Assembly (NCBI RefSeq): GCF_003751445.1
Contig: NZ_RJUU01000001.1
Span: 501,001 to 565,000, forward strand
DNA from: Streptomyces sp. 840.1
GTDB lineage: Bacteria > Actinomycetota > Actinomycetes > Streptomycetales > Streptomycetaceae
Direction of reading: 5' to 3'
Length of the DNA: 64,000 nucleotides
Below are positions 53,722 to 64,000 of this stretch, piece after piece. How positions within the stretch are numbered: position 1 is the stretch's first letter; each line of letters opens with the position of its first letter. The translations under genes and the position numbers were made by a program. A model generated the notes under the pieces. The model was given only the letters and a program-made list of their open reading frames with translations. It had not been told where the DNA came from and made no database searches.

Positions 53722-54414
53722 ATGCACCACACCTACGGCCCCGACGCCCTCTCCCCCGTCACCCTCGACCGCCGCGAGGGGCCGTACGGGGAGGCCGTCC
53801 TGCGCAAGCGGGGCGACGACTTCGAGATCATCGCCAACGGGTGCTTCCTGATGGACACCTCGGACGGGCGCTCCGAGCGGCTGCTGATCGACGCCGCGCT
53901 CGCCGCGCTGCCCGCAGGCCGGGCCGCCCCCGCGGTGCTCATCGGCGGACTCGGCGTCGGGTTCTCGCTCGTACGGGCCGCCGAGGAGCCGCGGTGGGGG
54001 CGGATCACCGTGGTGGAGCGGGAGCCGGCCATCGTGGACTGGCACCTGGGCGGGCCGCTGGCCGGGATCTCGGGGGAGGCGCTGGCCGATCCGCGGACCG
54101 CGATCCTGACGGCCGATCTCGTGGCCCACCTCCGTACCACTACGGAACGTTACGACGCACTGTGTCTGGACATCGACAACGGGCCGGACTGGACCGTCAC
54201 CGAGGACAACGGCACCCTCTACTCCCCCGCCGGGCTGGCCGACTGCCTGCGCTGCCTCACACCCGGCGGAGTGCTCGCGGTGTGGTCCGCGCAGCCTTCC
54301 GCGGAGTTCGAGGAGGCCTTGCGCGATGCCGGTTTCCAGGGGGTTCGGACCGAAGAGGTAGGGGTTGCCCGAGGTGTGCCCGACGTGGTCCATCTCGCAA
54401 TTCGCACCGGCTGA
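53722..54414 (+). CDS. Spermidine-synthase-like methyltransferase-fold protein
   Basis: 230 residues; ATG 53722 with GGAG 8 bases upstream. A Rossmann-type nucleotide-binding region (VLIGGLGVGFSLVRAAE, ITVVEREPAIVDWHLGG) and a DALCLDIDNGPDW segment match the polyamine aminopropyltransferase fold. The usual catalytic YxE..HD set is not obvious, so it may be a family member with another activity. Confidence 0.75.
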   Translation: MHHTYGPDALSPVTLDRREGPYGEAVLRKRGDDFEIIANGCFLMDTSDGRSERLLIDAALAALPAGRAAPAVLIGGLGVGFSLVRAAEEPRWGRITVVEREPAIVDWHLGGPLAGISGEALADPRTAILTADLVAHLRTTTERYDALCLDIDNGPDWTVTEDNGTLYSPAGLADCLRCLTPGGVLAVWSAQPSAEFEEALRDAGFQGVRTEEVGVARGVPDVVHLAIRTG

Positions 54415-54649
54415 GATCCCCCCGCCGGGTATCCGGGCCCCCGGGACGCCCGGGGGCCAAGCGCCACAAGAGCGACACTCCGCCTCCTGCGCACGGCCGG
54501 TACGCACTCATGCCCTTGCACCCTGCGTAGCCGAAAACCGTCCGCTGCCTTTACGCTGCTGACCGATAACGGGATCTCCCGCGAAATTCACAAGCGATAA
54601 CCGTGCGTCCGGGGGAATGTCCCCCGCGAGAACGGGCAGGGGCGGGGCG

Positions 54650-55387
54650 ATGGAACAGACACACACCACCCACAACGGTGTCGCGGCCACCCCGGGCGCT
54701 CAGCGCCGCGTGCTGGTGGTCGAGGACGACGCGACGATCGTCGACGCCATTTCCGCCCGGCTGCGGGCCGAGGGCTTCCTGGTGCAGACCGCGCTCGACG
54801 GCCCCGCGGCCGTCGACGCGGCCGAGGCCTGGCAGCCGGATCTGATGGTGCTCGACATCATGCTGCCCGGCTTCGACGGGCTGGAGGTCTGCCGCCGCGT
54901 GCAGGCCCAGCGCCCGGTGCCGGTCCTGATGCTGACCGCCCGGGACGACGAGACCGACATGCTCGTCGGCCTCGGGGTCGGCGCCGACGACTACATGACC
55001 AAGCCGTTCTCCATGCGCGAGCTGGCGGCCCGGGTGCACGTACTGCTGCGCCGCGTCGAGCGGGCCGCGCTGGCCGCCGTGACGCCGCGCAGCGGCATAC
55101 TGCGCCTCGGCGAGCTGGAGATCGACCACGCGCAGCGCCGGGTGCGGGTGCGGGCGGACGACGTCCACCTGACGCCGACCGAGTTCGACCTGCTGGTCTG
55201 CCTGGCCAACACCCCGCGCGCGGTGCTCTCCCGGGAGCAGCTGCTGGCCGAGGTCTGGGACTGGGCGGACGCCTCGGGCACCCGGACCGTCGACAGTCAC
55301 ATCAAGGCGCTGCGCCGGAAGATCGGCGCGGAGCGCATCCGTACCGTGCACGGCGTCGGCTACGCCCTGGAGACCCCGGCACCATGA
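54650..55387 (+). CDS. OmpR/PhoB-family response regulator
   Basis: 245 residues; ATG 54650 follows GGCAGGGGCGGGG. Receiver domain with VLVVEDDATIVDAI, phospho-acceptor D69 in VLDIMLPGFDG, and K in GADDYMTKPFS; winged-helix output domain with LTPTEFDLLVCLAN and TVDSHIKALRRKIG. It overlaps the sensor kinase start by four bases, a classic two-component operon, located directly upstream of kgd in the same direction. Confidence 0.95.
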   Translation: MEQTHTTHNGVAATPGAQRRVLVVEDDATIVDAISARLRAEGFLVQTALDGPAAVDAAEAWQPDLMVLDIMLPGFDGLEVCRRVQAQRPVPVLMLTARDDETDMLVGLGVGADDYMTKPFSMRELAARVHVLLRRVERAALAAVTPRSGILRLGELEIDHAQRRVRVRADDVHLTPTEFDLLVCLANTPRAVLSREQLLAEVWDWADASGTRTVDSHIKALRRKIGAERIRTVHGVGYALETPAP

Positions 55388-56460
55388 CCGCGCCCGGACC
55401 GGGGCTGCGGCCGTTCTCGATCAAGGCCAAGCTGGGCACGCTCGTCGTGGTCTCGGTCTTCATCACCACCGGGCTGCTGATGGTGGCCCTGCGCACCCGC
55501 ACCGAGCTGCGGTTCATCACGGTGTTCTCGGTCATCGCGACCCTGCTGATCACCCAGTTCGTGGCGCACGGCCTGACCGCGCCGCTGGACGAGATGCGGG
55601 CCGTGGCCCGGTCGATCTCGCACGGCGACTACACCAGACGGGTGAGCGGCGCCGACCGGCGTGACGAGCTGGGCGATCTGGCCCAGACGATCAACCTGAT
55701 GGCGGACGACCTGGCGGCCGTGGACCGGCACCGCAAGGAGCTGGTGGCGAATGTCTCACATGAGCTGCGCACCCCCATCGCGGCACTGAGAGCCGTGCTG
55801 GAGAACGTCGTGGACGGGGTGTCCTCGCCCGATCCGGAGACGATGCGCACCGCCCTCAAACAGACCGAGCGGCTCGGCAGGCTGGTGGAGACGCTGCTGG
55901 ACCTGTCGCGGCTGGACAACGGCGTCGTCACGCTGAAGGCCCGCCGTTTCGAGGTGTGGCCGTATCTGTCGGGGGTGCTGAAGGAGGCGAACCTGGCCGC
56001 CGGGCACCGCCGGCTGTCCTCGGGCTCCGGCAACTCCACCCGCAAGGACGTCCACCTGCATCTGGACGTGTCCCCGCCCGAGCTGACCGCGCACGCGGAC
56101 GCGGAGCGGCTGCACCAGGTGGTGGCGAACCTGATCGACAACGCGGTGAAGCACAGCCCCCCGCACGGCCGGGTCACGGTGCGCGCCCGGCGCGGCGCCC
56201 AGCCCGAGTCGCTGCACCTGGAGGTCGTGGACGAGGGCCCCGGTATTCCGGAGTCCGAGCGGCACCGGGTCTTCGAGCGTTTCAACCGCGGCGAGGTGAC
56301 GTCCCCGCACGGGCCGGGCAGCGACGGCGGTACGGGGCTGGGTCTGGCGATCGCCCGCTGGGCGGTGGATCTGCACGGCGGACGGATCGGTGTGGCCGAA
56401 TCAGCTCGCGGATGCCGCATCCGCGTCACTCTTCCGGGGATCCATCAACCGCGAGGTTGA
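55384..56460 (+). CDS. Sensor histidine kinase, partner of the upstream regulator
   Basis: 358 residues. Two membrane helices in the first ~65 residues with almost no extracytoplasmic loop (TLVVVSVFITTGLLMVAL; FITVFSVIATLLITQFVA), HAMP, then phospho-acceptor H126 in VSHELRTPIAAL and an HATPase domain (NLIDNAVKHSPP, DEGPGIPESERHRVFERF, GTGLGLAI). The tiny external part suggests sensing within the membrane. The regulator gene starts it by translational coupling. Confidence 0.94.
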   Translation: MTAPGPGLRPFSIKAKLGTLVVVSVFITTGLLMVALRTRTELRFITVFSVIATLLITQFVAHGLTAPLDEMRAVARSISHGDYTRRVSGADRRDELGDLAQTINLMADDLAAVDRHRKELVANVSHELRTPIAALRAVLENVVDGVSSPDPETMRTALKQTERLGRLVETLLDLSRLDNGVVTLKARRFEVWPYLSGVLKEANLAAGHRRLSSGSGNSTRKDVHLHLDVSPPELTAHADAERLHQVVANLIDNAVKHSPPHGRVTVRARRGAQPESLHLEVVDEGPGIPESERHRVFERFNRGEVTSPHGPGSDGGTGLGLAIARWAVDLHGGRIGVAESARGCRIRVTLPGIHQPRG

Positions 56461-56717
56461 CATAGGGTTCGAACCGGAAGGGCACGTTCTGCGTGTTCTG
56501 TTCAAGGGGTACGGTCCAAGGGGCCGTAACAGCGGTCTCGCGTACCCGGAGCAATGCGGAACCAAGCTTGTTTCCCGCCATTTCCTGCGCCGAAACCCGA
56601 CTTTCGATGTGACTTGCACGACGAAGACCGGCCCGGTCCGCATGGAACGGTCCGGGAGGCGTAGCCTTGATTTCCGCTGTCCACCACCTTGTGAAGCGGA
56701 AGAGGGCGGTTGCCGCC

Positions 56718-59700
56718 GTGTCGTCTCAGTCCCCCAGTAACTCGAGCATCTCGACCGACCAAGCCAGCCCGGGTTCGAACCCGGCTGCTGCGTTCGGCCC
56801 CAATGAGTGGCTCGTCGACGAGATCTACCAGCAGTACCTCCAGGATCCCAATTCGGTCGATCGCGCCTGGTGGGACTTCTTCGCCGACTACAAGCCGGGT
56901 ACGTCCGGCACGGCGGACAAGCCCGTTCCCGGCGCCGCAGCCGCGGGGGCTGCGGCGCCCACGGCTCCGGCCGTGACCGCGCCGACCGCCACCGACCAGA
57001 CCGCCCCGGCCGCGCCGGCGCAGCCCGCCGCCCAGGCCGCCCCGGCCCCGGCAGCACCCGCTGCCCCGGCGCCCGCGCCCGCCGCTCCGGCGGCTCCGGC
57101 CGCACCGGCGAAGGCGGCTCCGGCTCCGGCCAAGGCCGCTCCGGCCCCGGCCGCCAAGGCCGCCGCCGAACCGGCCGCCGAGGCCCCTGCCGGGCCGGAG
57201 TACGTGACGCTGCGCGGCCCCTCCGCCGCGGTCGCGAAGAACATGAACGCCTCGCTGGAGCTGCCGACGGCCACGTCCGTGCGCGCCGTCCCGGTGAAGC
57301 TGCTCTTCGACAACCGCATCGTCATCAACAACCACCTCAAGCGCGCCCGGGGCGGGAAGATCTCCTTCACGCACCTCATCGGGTACGCGATGGTGCAGGC
57401 CCTCAAGGCCATGCCGGCGATGAACTACTCCTTCGCCACCAAGGACGGCAAGCCGACCCTGGTCAAGCCGGAGCACGTCAACCTCGGCCTGGCCATCGAC
57501 CTGGTGAAGCCGAACGGCGACCGCCAGCTGGTCGTCGCGGCCATCAAGAAGGCCGAGACGCTCAACTTCTTCGAGTTCTGGCAGGCCTACGAGGACATCG
57601 TCCGCCGGGCCCGCAACGGCAAGCTCGGCATGGACGACTTCTCCGGAGTCACCGCCTCGCTGACCAACCCCGGCGGCATCGGCACCGTCCACTCGGTGCC
57701 CCGCCTGATGCCCGGACAGGGCCTCATCATGGGTGTCGGCGCGATGGACTACCCGGCCGAGTTCCAGGGCACCTCGCAGGACACCCTGAACAAGCTGGGC
57801 ATCTCGAAGGTCATGACCCTGACCTCGACGTACGACCACCGGGTCATCCAGGGCGCCGCCTCCGGCGAGTTCCTGCGGATCCTGTCCCAGCTGCTGCTCG
57901 GCGAGAACGACTTCTACGACGAGATCTTCAAGGCGCTGCGCATCCCCTACGAGCCGGTCCGCTGGCTCAAGGACATCGACGCCTCGCACGACGACGACGT
58001 CACCAAGGCCGCGCGGGTCTTCGAGCTGATCCACTCCTACCGGGTCCGCGGCCACGTCATGGCCGACACCGACCCGCTGGAGTACCGCCAGCGCAAGCAC
58101 CCCGACCTGGACATCACCGAGCACGGCCTCACCCTGTGGGACCTGGAGCGGGACTTCGCCGTCGGCGGCTTCGCCGGGCAGACCCTGATGAAGCTCCGCG
58201 ACATCCTCGGTGTGCTGCGTGAGTCGTACTGCCGCACCACCGGCATCGAGTTCATGCACATCCAGGACCCGAAGGAGCGCAAGTGGCTCCAGGACCGGGT
58301 GGAGCGTCCGCGCCCCGCGCCGGAGCGCGAGGAGCAGCTGCGGATCCTGCGCCGCCTCAACGCCGCCGAGGCGTTCGAGACGTTCCTGCAGACCAAGTAC
58401 GTCGGCCAGAAGCGGTTCTCGCTGGAGGGCGGCGAGTCCGTCATCCCGCTGCTCGACGCGGTCATCGACTCCGCGGCCGAGGCGCGCCTCGACGAGGTCG
58501 TCATCGGCATGGCCCACCGCGGCCGGCTGAACGTCCTGGCGAACATCGTCGGCAAGTCGTACGCGCAGATCTTCCGCGAGTTCGAGGGCAACCTCGACCC
58601 GCGCTCGATGCACGGCTCCGGTGACGTCAAGTACCACCTGGGCGCCGAGGGCACCTTCACCGGTCTGGACGGCGAGCAGATCAAGGTCTCGCTGGCCGCC
58701 AACCCCTCGCACCTGGAGGCGGTGGACCCCGTCCTGGAGGGCATCGCCCGCGCCAAGCAGGACATCATCAACAAGGGCGGCACGGACTTCACCGTCCTGC
58801 CCGTCGCGCTCCACGGCGACGCGGCCTTCGCGGGCCAGGGCGTCGTCGCCGAGACGCTGAACATGTCGCAGCTGCGCGGCTACCGCACCGGCGGCACCGT
58901 GCACGTGGTGATCAACAACCAGGTCGGCTTCACCGCCGCCCCGGAGTCCTCGCGCTCCTCGATGTACGCGACGGACGTCGCGCGCATGATCGAGGCGCCG
59001 ATCATCCACGTCAACGGCGACGACCCGGAGGCCGTGGTCCGCGTCGCGCGGCTCGCCTTCGAGTACCGGCAGACGTTCAACAAGGACGTCGTCATCGACC
59101 TCATCTGCTACCGCCGCCGCGGTCACAACGAGGGCGACAACCCGGAGTTCACCAACCCGCAGATGTACACGCTGATCGACAAGAAGCGCTCGGTGCGCAA
59201 GCTCTACACCGAGTCCCTCATCGGTCGCGGCGACATCACGCTGGAAGAGGCGGAGCAGGCGCTCCAGGACTTCCAGGGCCAGCTGGAGAAGGTCTTCGCG
59301 GAGGTCCGCGAGGCCACCTCCGCACCGTCCCAGCCGCACGTCCCGGACGTCCAGGCCGAGTTCCCGGTGGCCGTGACCACCGCGGTGTCCTCGGAGGTCG
59401 TGAAGCTGATCGCCGAGTCGCAGGTCAACATCCCCGACTCGGTCACCGTCCACCCGCGCCTGATGCCGCAGATGCAGCGCCGGGCCGCCTCGGTGGACAA
59501 CGGCACGATCGACTGGGGCATGGGCGAGACGCTCGCCATCGGTTCGCTGCTGATGGAGGGCACCCCGGTCCGGCTCGCCGGCCAGGACACCCGCCGCGGC
59601 ACGTTCGGCCAGCGGCACGCGGTGCTCGTCGACCAGAAGACCGGCGAGGACTACACCCCGCTGCTCTACCTCTCCGAGGACCAGGCCCGGTACAACGTCT

Positions 59701-60557
59701 ACGACTCGCTGCTCAGCGAGTACGCGGCGATGGGCTTCGAGTACGGCTACTCGCTGGCCCGCCCGGAATCGCTGGTCATCTGGGAGGCCCAGTTCGGTGA
59801 CTTCGTCAACGGCGCGCAGACCGTCGTGGACGAGTTCATCTCCTCGGCCGAGCAGAAGTGGGGCCAGACCTCCGGCGTCACGCTGCTGCTGCCGCACGGC
59901 TACGAGGGCCAGGGCCCGGACCACTCGTCCGCCCGCCCGGAGCGCTTCCTCCAGATGTGCGCGCAGGACAACATGACGGTCGCCATGCCGACGCTGCCGT
60001 CGAACTACTTCCACCTCCTGCGGTGGCAGGTCCACAACCCGCACCACAAGCCGCTGATCGTCTTCACCCCGAAGTCGATGCTCCGGCTGAAGGCGGCCGC
60101 GTCGAAGGCGGAGGAGTTCACCACCGGTGGCTTCCGTCCGGTGATCGGCGACGAGTCGGTCGACCCGAACGCGGTCCGCAAGGTCGTCTTCTGCGCCGGC
60201 AAGGTCTACTACGACCTGGAAGCCGAGCGCGAGAAGCGCGGCGTGACGGACACCGCGATCATTCGCCTCGAGCGCCTGTACCCGCTGCCGGGTGCCGAGC
60301 TCCAGGCCGAGATCGCCAAGTACCCGAACGCCGAGAAGTACCTGTGGACCCAGGAGGAGCCGGCCAACCAGGGCGCATGGCCGTTCATCGCCCTGAACCT
60401 GATCGACCACCTGGATCTGGCCGTCGGCGCCGACGTCCCGCACGGTGAGCGCCTGCGCCGCATCTCGCGGCCGCGCGGCTCCTCCCCCGCGGTCGGCTCG
60501 GCCAAGCGTCACCAGGCCGAGCAGACCCAGCTGCTGGACGAGGTCTTCGAGGCCTGA
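56718..60557 (+). CDS. kgd: Multifunctional 2-oxoglutarate dehydrogenase E1o/E2 fusion (Kgd/OdhA type)
   Basis: 1279 residues from GTG 56718, the conserved start ([11 protein letters not shown]). An N-terminal [15 protein letters not shown] segment, a long Ala/Pro/Lys linker (about residues 75-165), an E2-like succinyltransferase domain with active H374 in [13 protein letters not shown], then a complete E1o domain: [11 protein letters not shown], the thiamine diphosphate motif [17 protein letters not shown] and VINNQVGFT, and [10 protein letters not shown]. As in other actinobacteria the lipoyl domain is absent, and the protein works with a separate pyruvate-dehydrogenase-type E2. It makes succinyl-CoA in the TCA cycle or succinate semialdehyde. 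The two-component genes lie 257 bases upstream. Confidence 0.96.
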   Translation: MSSQSPSNSSISTDQASPGSNPAAAFGPNEWLVDEIYQQYLQDPNSVDRAWWDFFADYKPGTSGTADKPVPGAAAAGAAAPTAPAVTAPTATDQTAPAAPAQPAAQAAPAPAAPAAPAPAPAAPAAPAAPAKAAPAPAKAAPAPAAKAAAEPAAEAPAGPEYVTLRGPSAAVAKNMNASLELPTATSVRAVPVKLLFDNRIVINNHLKRARGGKISFTHLIGYAMVQALKAMPAMNYSFATKDGKPTLVKPEHVNLGLAIDLVKPNGDRQLVVAAIKKAETLNFFEFWQAYEDIVRRARNGKLGMDDFSGVTASLTNPGGIGTVHSVPRLMPGQGLIMGVGAMDYPAEFQGTSQDTLNKLGISKVMTLTSTYDHRVIQGAASGEFLRILSQLLLGENDFYDEIFKALRIPYEPVRWLKDIDASHDDDVTKAARVFELIHSYRVRGHVMADTDPLEYRQRKHPDLDITEHGLTLWDLERDFAVGGFAGQTLMKLRDILGVLRESYCRTTGIEFMHIQDPKERKWLQDRVERPRPAPEREEQLRILRRLNAAEAFETFLQTKYVGQKRFSLEGGESVIPLLDAVIDSAAEARLDEVVIGMAHRGRLNVLANIVGKSYAQIFREFEGNLDPRSMHGSGDVKYHLGAEGTFTGLDGEQIKVSLAANPSHLEAVDPVLEGIARAKQDIINKGGTDFTVLPVALHGDAAFAGQGVVAETLNMSQLRGYRTGGTVHVVINNQVGFTAAPESSRSSMYATDVARMIEAPIIHVNGDDPEAVVRVARLAFEYRQTFNKDVVIDLICYRRRGHNEGDNPEFTNPQMYTLIDKKRSVRKLYTESLIGRGDITLEEAEQALQDFQGQLEKVFAEVREATSAPSQPHVPDVQAEFPVAVTTAVSSEVVKLIAESQVNIPDSVTVHPRLMPQMQRRAASVDNGTIDWGMGETLAIGSLLMEGTPVRLAGQDTRRGTFGQRHAVLVDQKTGEDYTPLLYLSEDQARYNVYDSLLSEYAAMGFEYGYSLARPESLVIWEAQFGDFVNGAQTVVDEFISSAEQKWGQTSGVTLLLPHGYEGQGPDHSSARPERFLQMCAQDNMTVAMPTLPSNYFHLLRWQVHNPHHKPLIVFTPKSMLRLKAAASKAEEFTTGGFRPVIGDESVDPNAVRKVVFCAGKVYYDLEAEREKRGVTDTAIIRLERLYPLPGAELQAEIAKYPNAEKYLWTQEEPANQGAWPFIALNLIDHLDLAVGADVPHGERLRRISRPRGSSPAVGSAKRHQAEQTQLLDEVFEA

Positions 60558-60576
60558 CCGGCACAGCACGAACCGG

Positions 60577-60613
60577 GGGCCCGGTACCGCGAGACCGTCG
60601 CGGTGCCGGGCCC
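60577..60613. terminator. Hairpin between kgd and the TIR/NB-ARC/TPR gene
   Basis: GGGCCCGG-ACCGCGA and TCGCGGT-CCGGGCCC arms, one mismatch, 5-base loop; between convergent genes. Confidence 0.8.
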
Positions 60614-60638
60614 GCGGCGTTGCGTCGGGCCGCCGGGC

Positions 60639-63600
60639 TCAGATGATGAGCGGTTCGAAGGGCCAGAAGGCCGGGTAGCGGGGCCTGGTCGCGATCGCCG
60701 CGTAACAGGCCACGGACAGCGGATGGCGGGACGTCAACGTGGCGTTGGCCCGCTCGCAACTGACCCGGCCCAGCTCGCGGGCCGCGCCGGTCCGCCCCGT
60801 GCGGGCCCTCATGACGACCGCGTTCATCGCGCAGCCGATGGCCCAGGGATGCTCCTCGCCGACCGCGCCCGCCATCGCGGTACGGGCCCGCTCGACCCGC
60901 TCGTATCCCGGGTCGCGGTCACCGAGCGACCAGTGCATCAGCCCCAGGTTGCCCTCGGCGCCGATCGTGTACGGATGCCGGTCGCCCAGCATTCGCCGGT
61001 AGCCGGTCACCACGTGTTCGTGAAGTTCCAGCGCCTGTCGGGGGTCACCGGCCTCCCTCTCCGCCGTCGCGACGGCCGTGGTGATCAGGAGGGTGAGGGG
61101 GTCGTGCTCTCCCAGGAGACGCAGGGCGCTCTGCCTGGTCGCGGCGAGCGCCGGAAGCGCGGACACGGCTCCCTCCAGCGCGTACTGGCAGAGTGTCAGG
61201 TGGTACTGGGCGCGCAGCGTCTGCGGGTTGTTGCCGCCCATCCCCCGCAGATGGCGCCCGACCGTGTCGCGCAGGGCGAGTTCCGCCTCCCGGTGCCGCC
61301 CGAGGAGCCGCAGGTCCATGGCGAGGTTGATCTCCGAGTACAGGGCCGGCGGCGCGTCGGGCGTCAGGACGGACCGGCGCACCGCCAGGGTGCGCTCGTC
61401 CTGTTCCCTGGCCTCTTCGTAGCGGCCGAGCAGCCGCAGCGACACAGCGAGGTTGTTCTCCGCGTTGAGCGTGCGGGGGTCCTCGGGGCCGAGCAGCTGC
61501 CGGTCGCGCTCCAGGATCGAGGCGGAGAGGTCCAGCGCCTCCTGATAGCGACCGAGGCCTCTCAGATCGGCGGCGAGACCACCGGCGGCACGCAGGTGGT
61601 CGAGGTCCAGGTATCCGCGCTCGGCGGCCAGGAAGTCAGCGGTGGCGCGCTCGACGCTCTCGCTGCCCCGGTAGTCGCCGAGAGCCCGCAGCAGGTTGGC
61701 GTAGTGGTGGCGCAGGGCCAGGATCCGGTGGTCGGCGGGCCCGAGCAGCGCCTCCCAGGACTCCATCGCGGGGGCGGCGAACCGGACGCCGCTCCCGTAC
61801 TCGCCCGAAAGGTACATGTACCGCAGGCAGTTGAGCACCAGTCGCTGTACCTGTGGGTCCTCGCTCTCCAGGACCTCGGCCCATTTGAGGTGGGGGGTGA
61901 GGGCGGCGTAGGCAGGCCAGTGGCGGATGTCGGCGGGATCGCCGGGGTCTGCGGCGGCGAGGGCGCGCCGGGCGACGTCGGCGCATACCCGGCGGTCGTG
62001 GTCCGGCATGTCCTTGCGGACCAGCTGATGGACCATGCGGTGCAGATGGATCGAGTCCACGGACCGGTGGCCGCCGTCCGATTCATGGAACTCCAGCCAT
62101 ACCACCGAGTACTGGCGCAACTGTCCGACGGCCCTGTCCCAGATGAGCGGATCGTTCATCAGGCCCGCAAATGGTGACGGCAGTTCGTCGCCCGCCGCTC
62201 CTCTCAGCAACCGCACGGGAATGGCGCCGGGTGCGAAGAAGCTGCACAGTCGCAGCAGGTCGAGCGCATCGGGCACGGTGTCCCTGAGCCTGTTCAGCAG
62301 GATCGACCAAGCGGTCTGGAAGGCCATCGGGAAGTCGGCGGACACCTTCACGACGTCCTGGCCGGCCCCGCTCTCAAGGAGTTCGAGGTACTCCTCGACC
62401 GGCAGGCCGGAGCCGTTGAGCCAACCGGCGGTCTGATCGAGCAGCAGCGGCAGGTCCTCCAGCGCCCCGGCCAGCCGGTCCGCATCGGCGGGGTCCAGCC
62501 GGGGGGCGCGGCGCCGGATGAAGCCGACCGACTCCTCGCGCCGGTAGACGGGCACCTCGATCGGCGCGTCCCGCCCCTCCTCCTCGCCGGTGCTGCGGGA
62601 GGTGATCAGTACGTGTCCCGTGCCGGCGGGCACCAGGTCCCGGATCTGGTCGGGTTCGTCGGCTCCGTCCAGCACAACGAGCCACCGCTCGTACGGTTCG
62701 CCGCGCCGCAGCGACTCGTGCACGGCGCGCAGCCGCTCCCCGTACTCCGGGCCTGTGGACAAGTGGAGTTCGGGGGCGAGTTCGGCGAGCTTGTAGCGAA
62801 CCGGGGTTCGCCGGTCGGCGGGCACCCACCACACGACGTCGTACTCGAAGCCGAACCGGTGGACGTACTCGGCGGCCAGCTGCGTCTTGCCGACCCCCGG
62901 CATCCCGCTCAGGGTGACGGTGGCCCCGCCGGGTCCTCCCGCGTGGAAGGCCTCGCCGATGCCGGCGAGCAGTTCCTCGCGGCCGGTGAAGCGGGTGTTG
63001 CGGCGCGGCACCCCGCCCCACACCTCGGGGGTGTGGGCCGGGTGGTGCGGGCCCGGCCTGGCGGCGACGTCCTCGGGCAGCGGGCCGGTGGGGAGGCCGA
63101 GGCGTACGAGCAGCCGGCGCTCGGCGTCCTCCTCGCCGACGCCGTACAGCTCCAGCGGGTCCAGCAGGGAGACCGCGCCGCCCAGCGGGGCGGTGTGGGT
63201 GAACCAGACCGCCGCGAACCGCTCCCGCCGGGGCCCGACGACCTCGCGCAGGGCCCGGTCCCACTCCTCGCGCCCGTGGCCGGCGAGCTGGACGTACCGG
63301 GGGCTGAGCAGGAGCAGGACCCGGCCGCCGGAGCGGGCCAGCGCGCGCAGCGTGTCGGCCGGTGAGTCGCCTGCCCGGGGGTCCCGGCACTGCCGGCGGA
63401 CGGTCACCCCGCGCCGCTCCAGCCGGTCGGCGGTCCATGCCGCCCAGGCCCGGTCGGAGTCGGCGTGGCTGAGGGTGATGCCGGTACCGGGTGCGGGGGG
63501 CTGCGGAGCGGGCGGGGCTGCGGTGCCCGGTCGGCGCGCGGTCGCCCGGGGGCGGGCCCCGGTGGGCGGTGCGCCGCTCGGGGGCGCCCCGGGGCCCCCG

Positions 63601-64000
63601 GGCCCCGGCAGCCACCGGTCGCCCGGCCCCCCGTGCGGGTCGGCGGACTCCGTGATGCGGCAGGGCAGTTCGGCCCTGCGGACCGGGGCGCCCCACTGGT
63701 TGGAGATGGTCAGCCGCAGCACCGCGGGCCCGGTCGCGGTGCCCGCGGTGACGAGGAATCTGGCCGGGCCGTACGTACCGCCGAAGCGGTGCAGTACGAG
63801 TCCCGGGTCGTCGAGCACCTCGCAGACGAAGTGCGGGGCGCCGTCCAGGGAGACGCTGAAGGCCAGCTCCTCCTCCTCGTACGGCCAGGCCTCGCTGTCC
63901 TCCTCGTCGCGGGCGTTCAGGGGGCCGCGCAGGTCGACGCCGACGCACTGGACCACGCCGGGTCCGACCTCGGGCAGCCAGCCCACGACGGGCTCGATCA
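60639..64000 (-). CDS. TIR/NB-ARC/TPR STAND protein, FxsT type; 5' end outside window
   Basis: At least 1115 residues; the frame stays open to the window end, so the true start lies beyond it. After a ~110-residue N-terminal domain and a Pro-rich linker comes a TIR-like domain (about residues 175-300; TGITLSHADSDRAWAAWTAD, then GRVLLLLSPRYVQLAG). NB-ARC follows, with P-loop TLSGMPGVGKTQLAAEY near 360, WLVVLDGAD, and the VLITSRST sensor. From about 690 the protein consists of TPRs with ALDLSASILERDRQLLGPED-like helices (kinesin-light-chain type). This layout matches FxsT of the FxSxx-COOH peptide system, and also TIR-STAND antiphage proteins; the partners fxsA/B/C would have to lie upstream. 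Confidence 0.8.
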   Translation of the reverse strand, partial: IEPVVGWLPEVGPGVVQCVGVDLRGPLNARDEEDSEAWPYEEEELAFSVSLDGAPHFVCEVLDDPGLVLHRFGGTYGPARFLVTAGTATGPAVLRLTISNQWGAPVRRAELPCRITESADPHGGPGDRWLPGPGGPGAPPSGAPPTGARPRATARRPGTAAPPAPQPPAPGTGITLSHADSDRAWAAWTADRLERRGVTVRRQCRDPRAGDSPADTLRALARSGGRVLLLLSPRYVQLAGHGREEWDRALREVVGPRRERFAAVWFTHTAPLGGAVSLLDPLELYGVGEEDAERRLLVRLGLPTGPLPEDVAARPGPHHPAHTPEVWGGVPRRNTRFTGREELLAGIGEAFHAGGPGGATVTLSGMPGVGKTQLAAEYVHRFGFEYDVVWWVPADRRTPVRYKLAELAPELHLSTGPEYGERLRAVHESLRRGEPYERWLVVLDGADEPDQIRDLVPAGTGHVLITSRSTGEEEGRDAPIEVPVYRREESVGFIRRRAPRLDPADADRLAGALEDLPLLLDQTAGWLNGSGLPVEEYLELLESGAGQDVVKVSADFPMAFQTAWSILLNRLRDTVPDALDLLRLCSFFAPGAIPVRLLRGAAGDELPSPFAGLMNDPLIWDRAVGQLRQYSVVWLEFHESDGGHRSVDSIHLHRMVHQLVRKDMPDHDRRVCADVARRALAAADPGDPADIRHWPAYAALTPHLKWAEVLESEDPQVQRLVLNCLRYMYLSGEYGSGVRFAAPAMESWEALLGPADHRILALRHHYANLLRALGDYRGSESVERATADFLAAERGYLDLDHLRAAGGLAADLRGLGRYQEALDLSASILERDRQLLGPEDPRTLNAENNLAVSLRLLGRYEEAREQDERTLAVRRSVLTPDAPPALYSEINLAMDLRLLGRHREAELALRDTVGRHLRGMGGNNPQTLRAQYHLTLCQYALEGAVSALPALAATRQSALRLLGEHDPLTLLITTAVATAEREAGDPRQALELHEHVVTGYRRMLGDRHPYTIGAEGNLGLMHWSLGDRDPGYERVERARTAMAGAVGEEHPWAIGCAMNAVVMRARTGRTGAARELGRVSCERANATLTSRHPLSVACYAAIATRPRYPAFWPFEPLII

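Noticed and set aside
56502..60569. Open frame of over 1300 codons antisense to kgd
   Set aside because: Shadow of the conserved kgd gene; the peptide is low-complexity with no recognisable motif.

Overview
The window is chromosomal DNA from an actinomycete, almost certainly Streptomyces. Support comes from the very high GC content with GC-rich third codon positions, two AfsR/SARP-type giant regulators, a complete conservon (cvnA-cvnD), the actinobacterial fused 2-oxoglutarate dehydrogenase (kgd), a histone-tailed Ku, and many four-base start/stop overlaps. No tRNA, rRNA, CRISPR array or intact insertion sequence was seen.

Layout. 1-4.7 kb: the end of a CDP-glycerol glycerophosphotransferase-like gene (cut by the window edge), diverging from an AfsR-like STAND regulator. 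5.3-9.5 kb: a secreted S53 protease, then a divergent NHEJ pair, ku and a stand-alone LigD polymerase domain. 9.7-12.2 kb: a HEAT-repeat protein coupled to a small zinc-ribbon protein. 12.3-17.4 kb: a lipoprotein, an orphan sensor kinase, and a SEDS (RodA/FtsW) plus class B PBP pair. 17.5-24.7 kb: a Pro/Gly/Tyr-rich membrane protein, ADP-ribosylglycohydrolase, GNAT acetyltransferase, an APH-like kinase, two divergent diiron proteins with a TetR regulator, and a small conserved protein. 24.8-32 kb: a probable pseudokinase with a PQQ-like propeller, an NlpC/P60 peptidase and a second AfsR-like regulator.

32.5-38.5 kb is the accessory region and the most interesting part. It is a polymorphic toxin locus: a toxin-less paralogue of the N-terminal anchor; a 754-residue membrane-anchored protein with an autoproteolytic HINT domain and a Fic/Doc-like C-terminal toxin; its small putative immunity gene; and, 1 kb further on, an orphan cassette consisting of only the last residues of the HINT domain fused to a different, HNH/Endo VII-like toxin tail, followed by a DUF2750 putative immunity gene. 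Each toxin/immunity unit ends in a strong hairpin terminator, then a shared short repeat, then the tail of a tyrosine integrase on the opposite strand. This looks like a toxin-tail swapping locus with integrative-element scars.

38.5-45.5 kb: a conservon (cvnA-B-C-D) followed by an StyA-like FAD monooxygenase, with a divergent PP2C-like phosphatase. 45.5-49.4 kb: a MarR regulator, GH25 lysozyme, a barstar-domain gene apparently split by one in-frame TGA, and a polysaccharide deacetylase lipoprotein behind a clear palindrome. 49.4-54.4 kb: lon with an HspR-type HAIR element, isochorismatase-like hydrolase, nucleotidyltransferase and a spermidine-synthase-like protein. 54.6-60.6 kb: an OmpR-type two-component pair and kgd. 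60.6-64 kb: a TIR/NB-ARC/TPR protein of the FxsT type, cut at its N-terminus by the window end.
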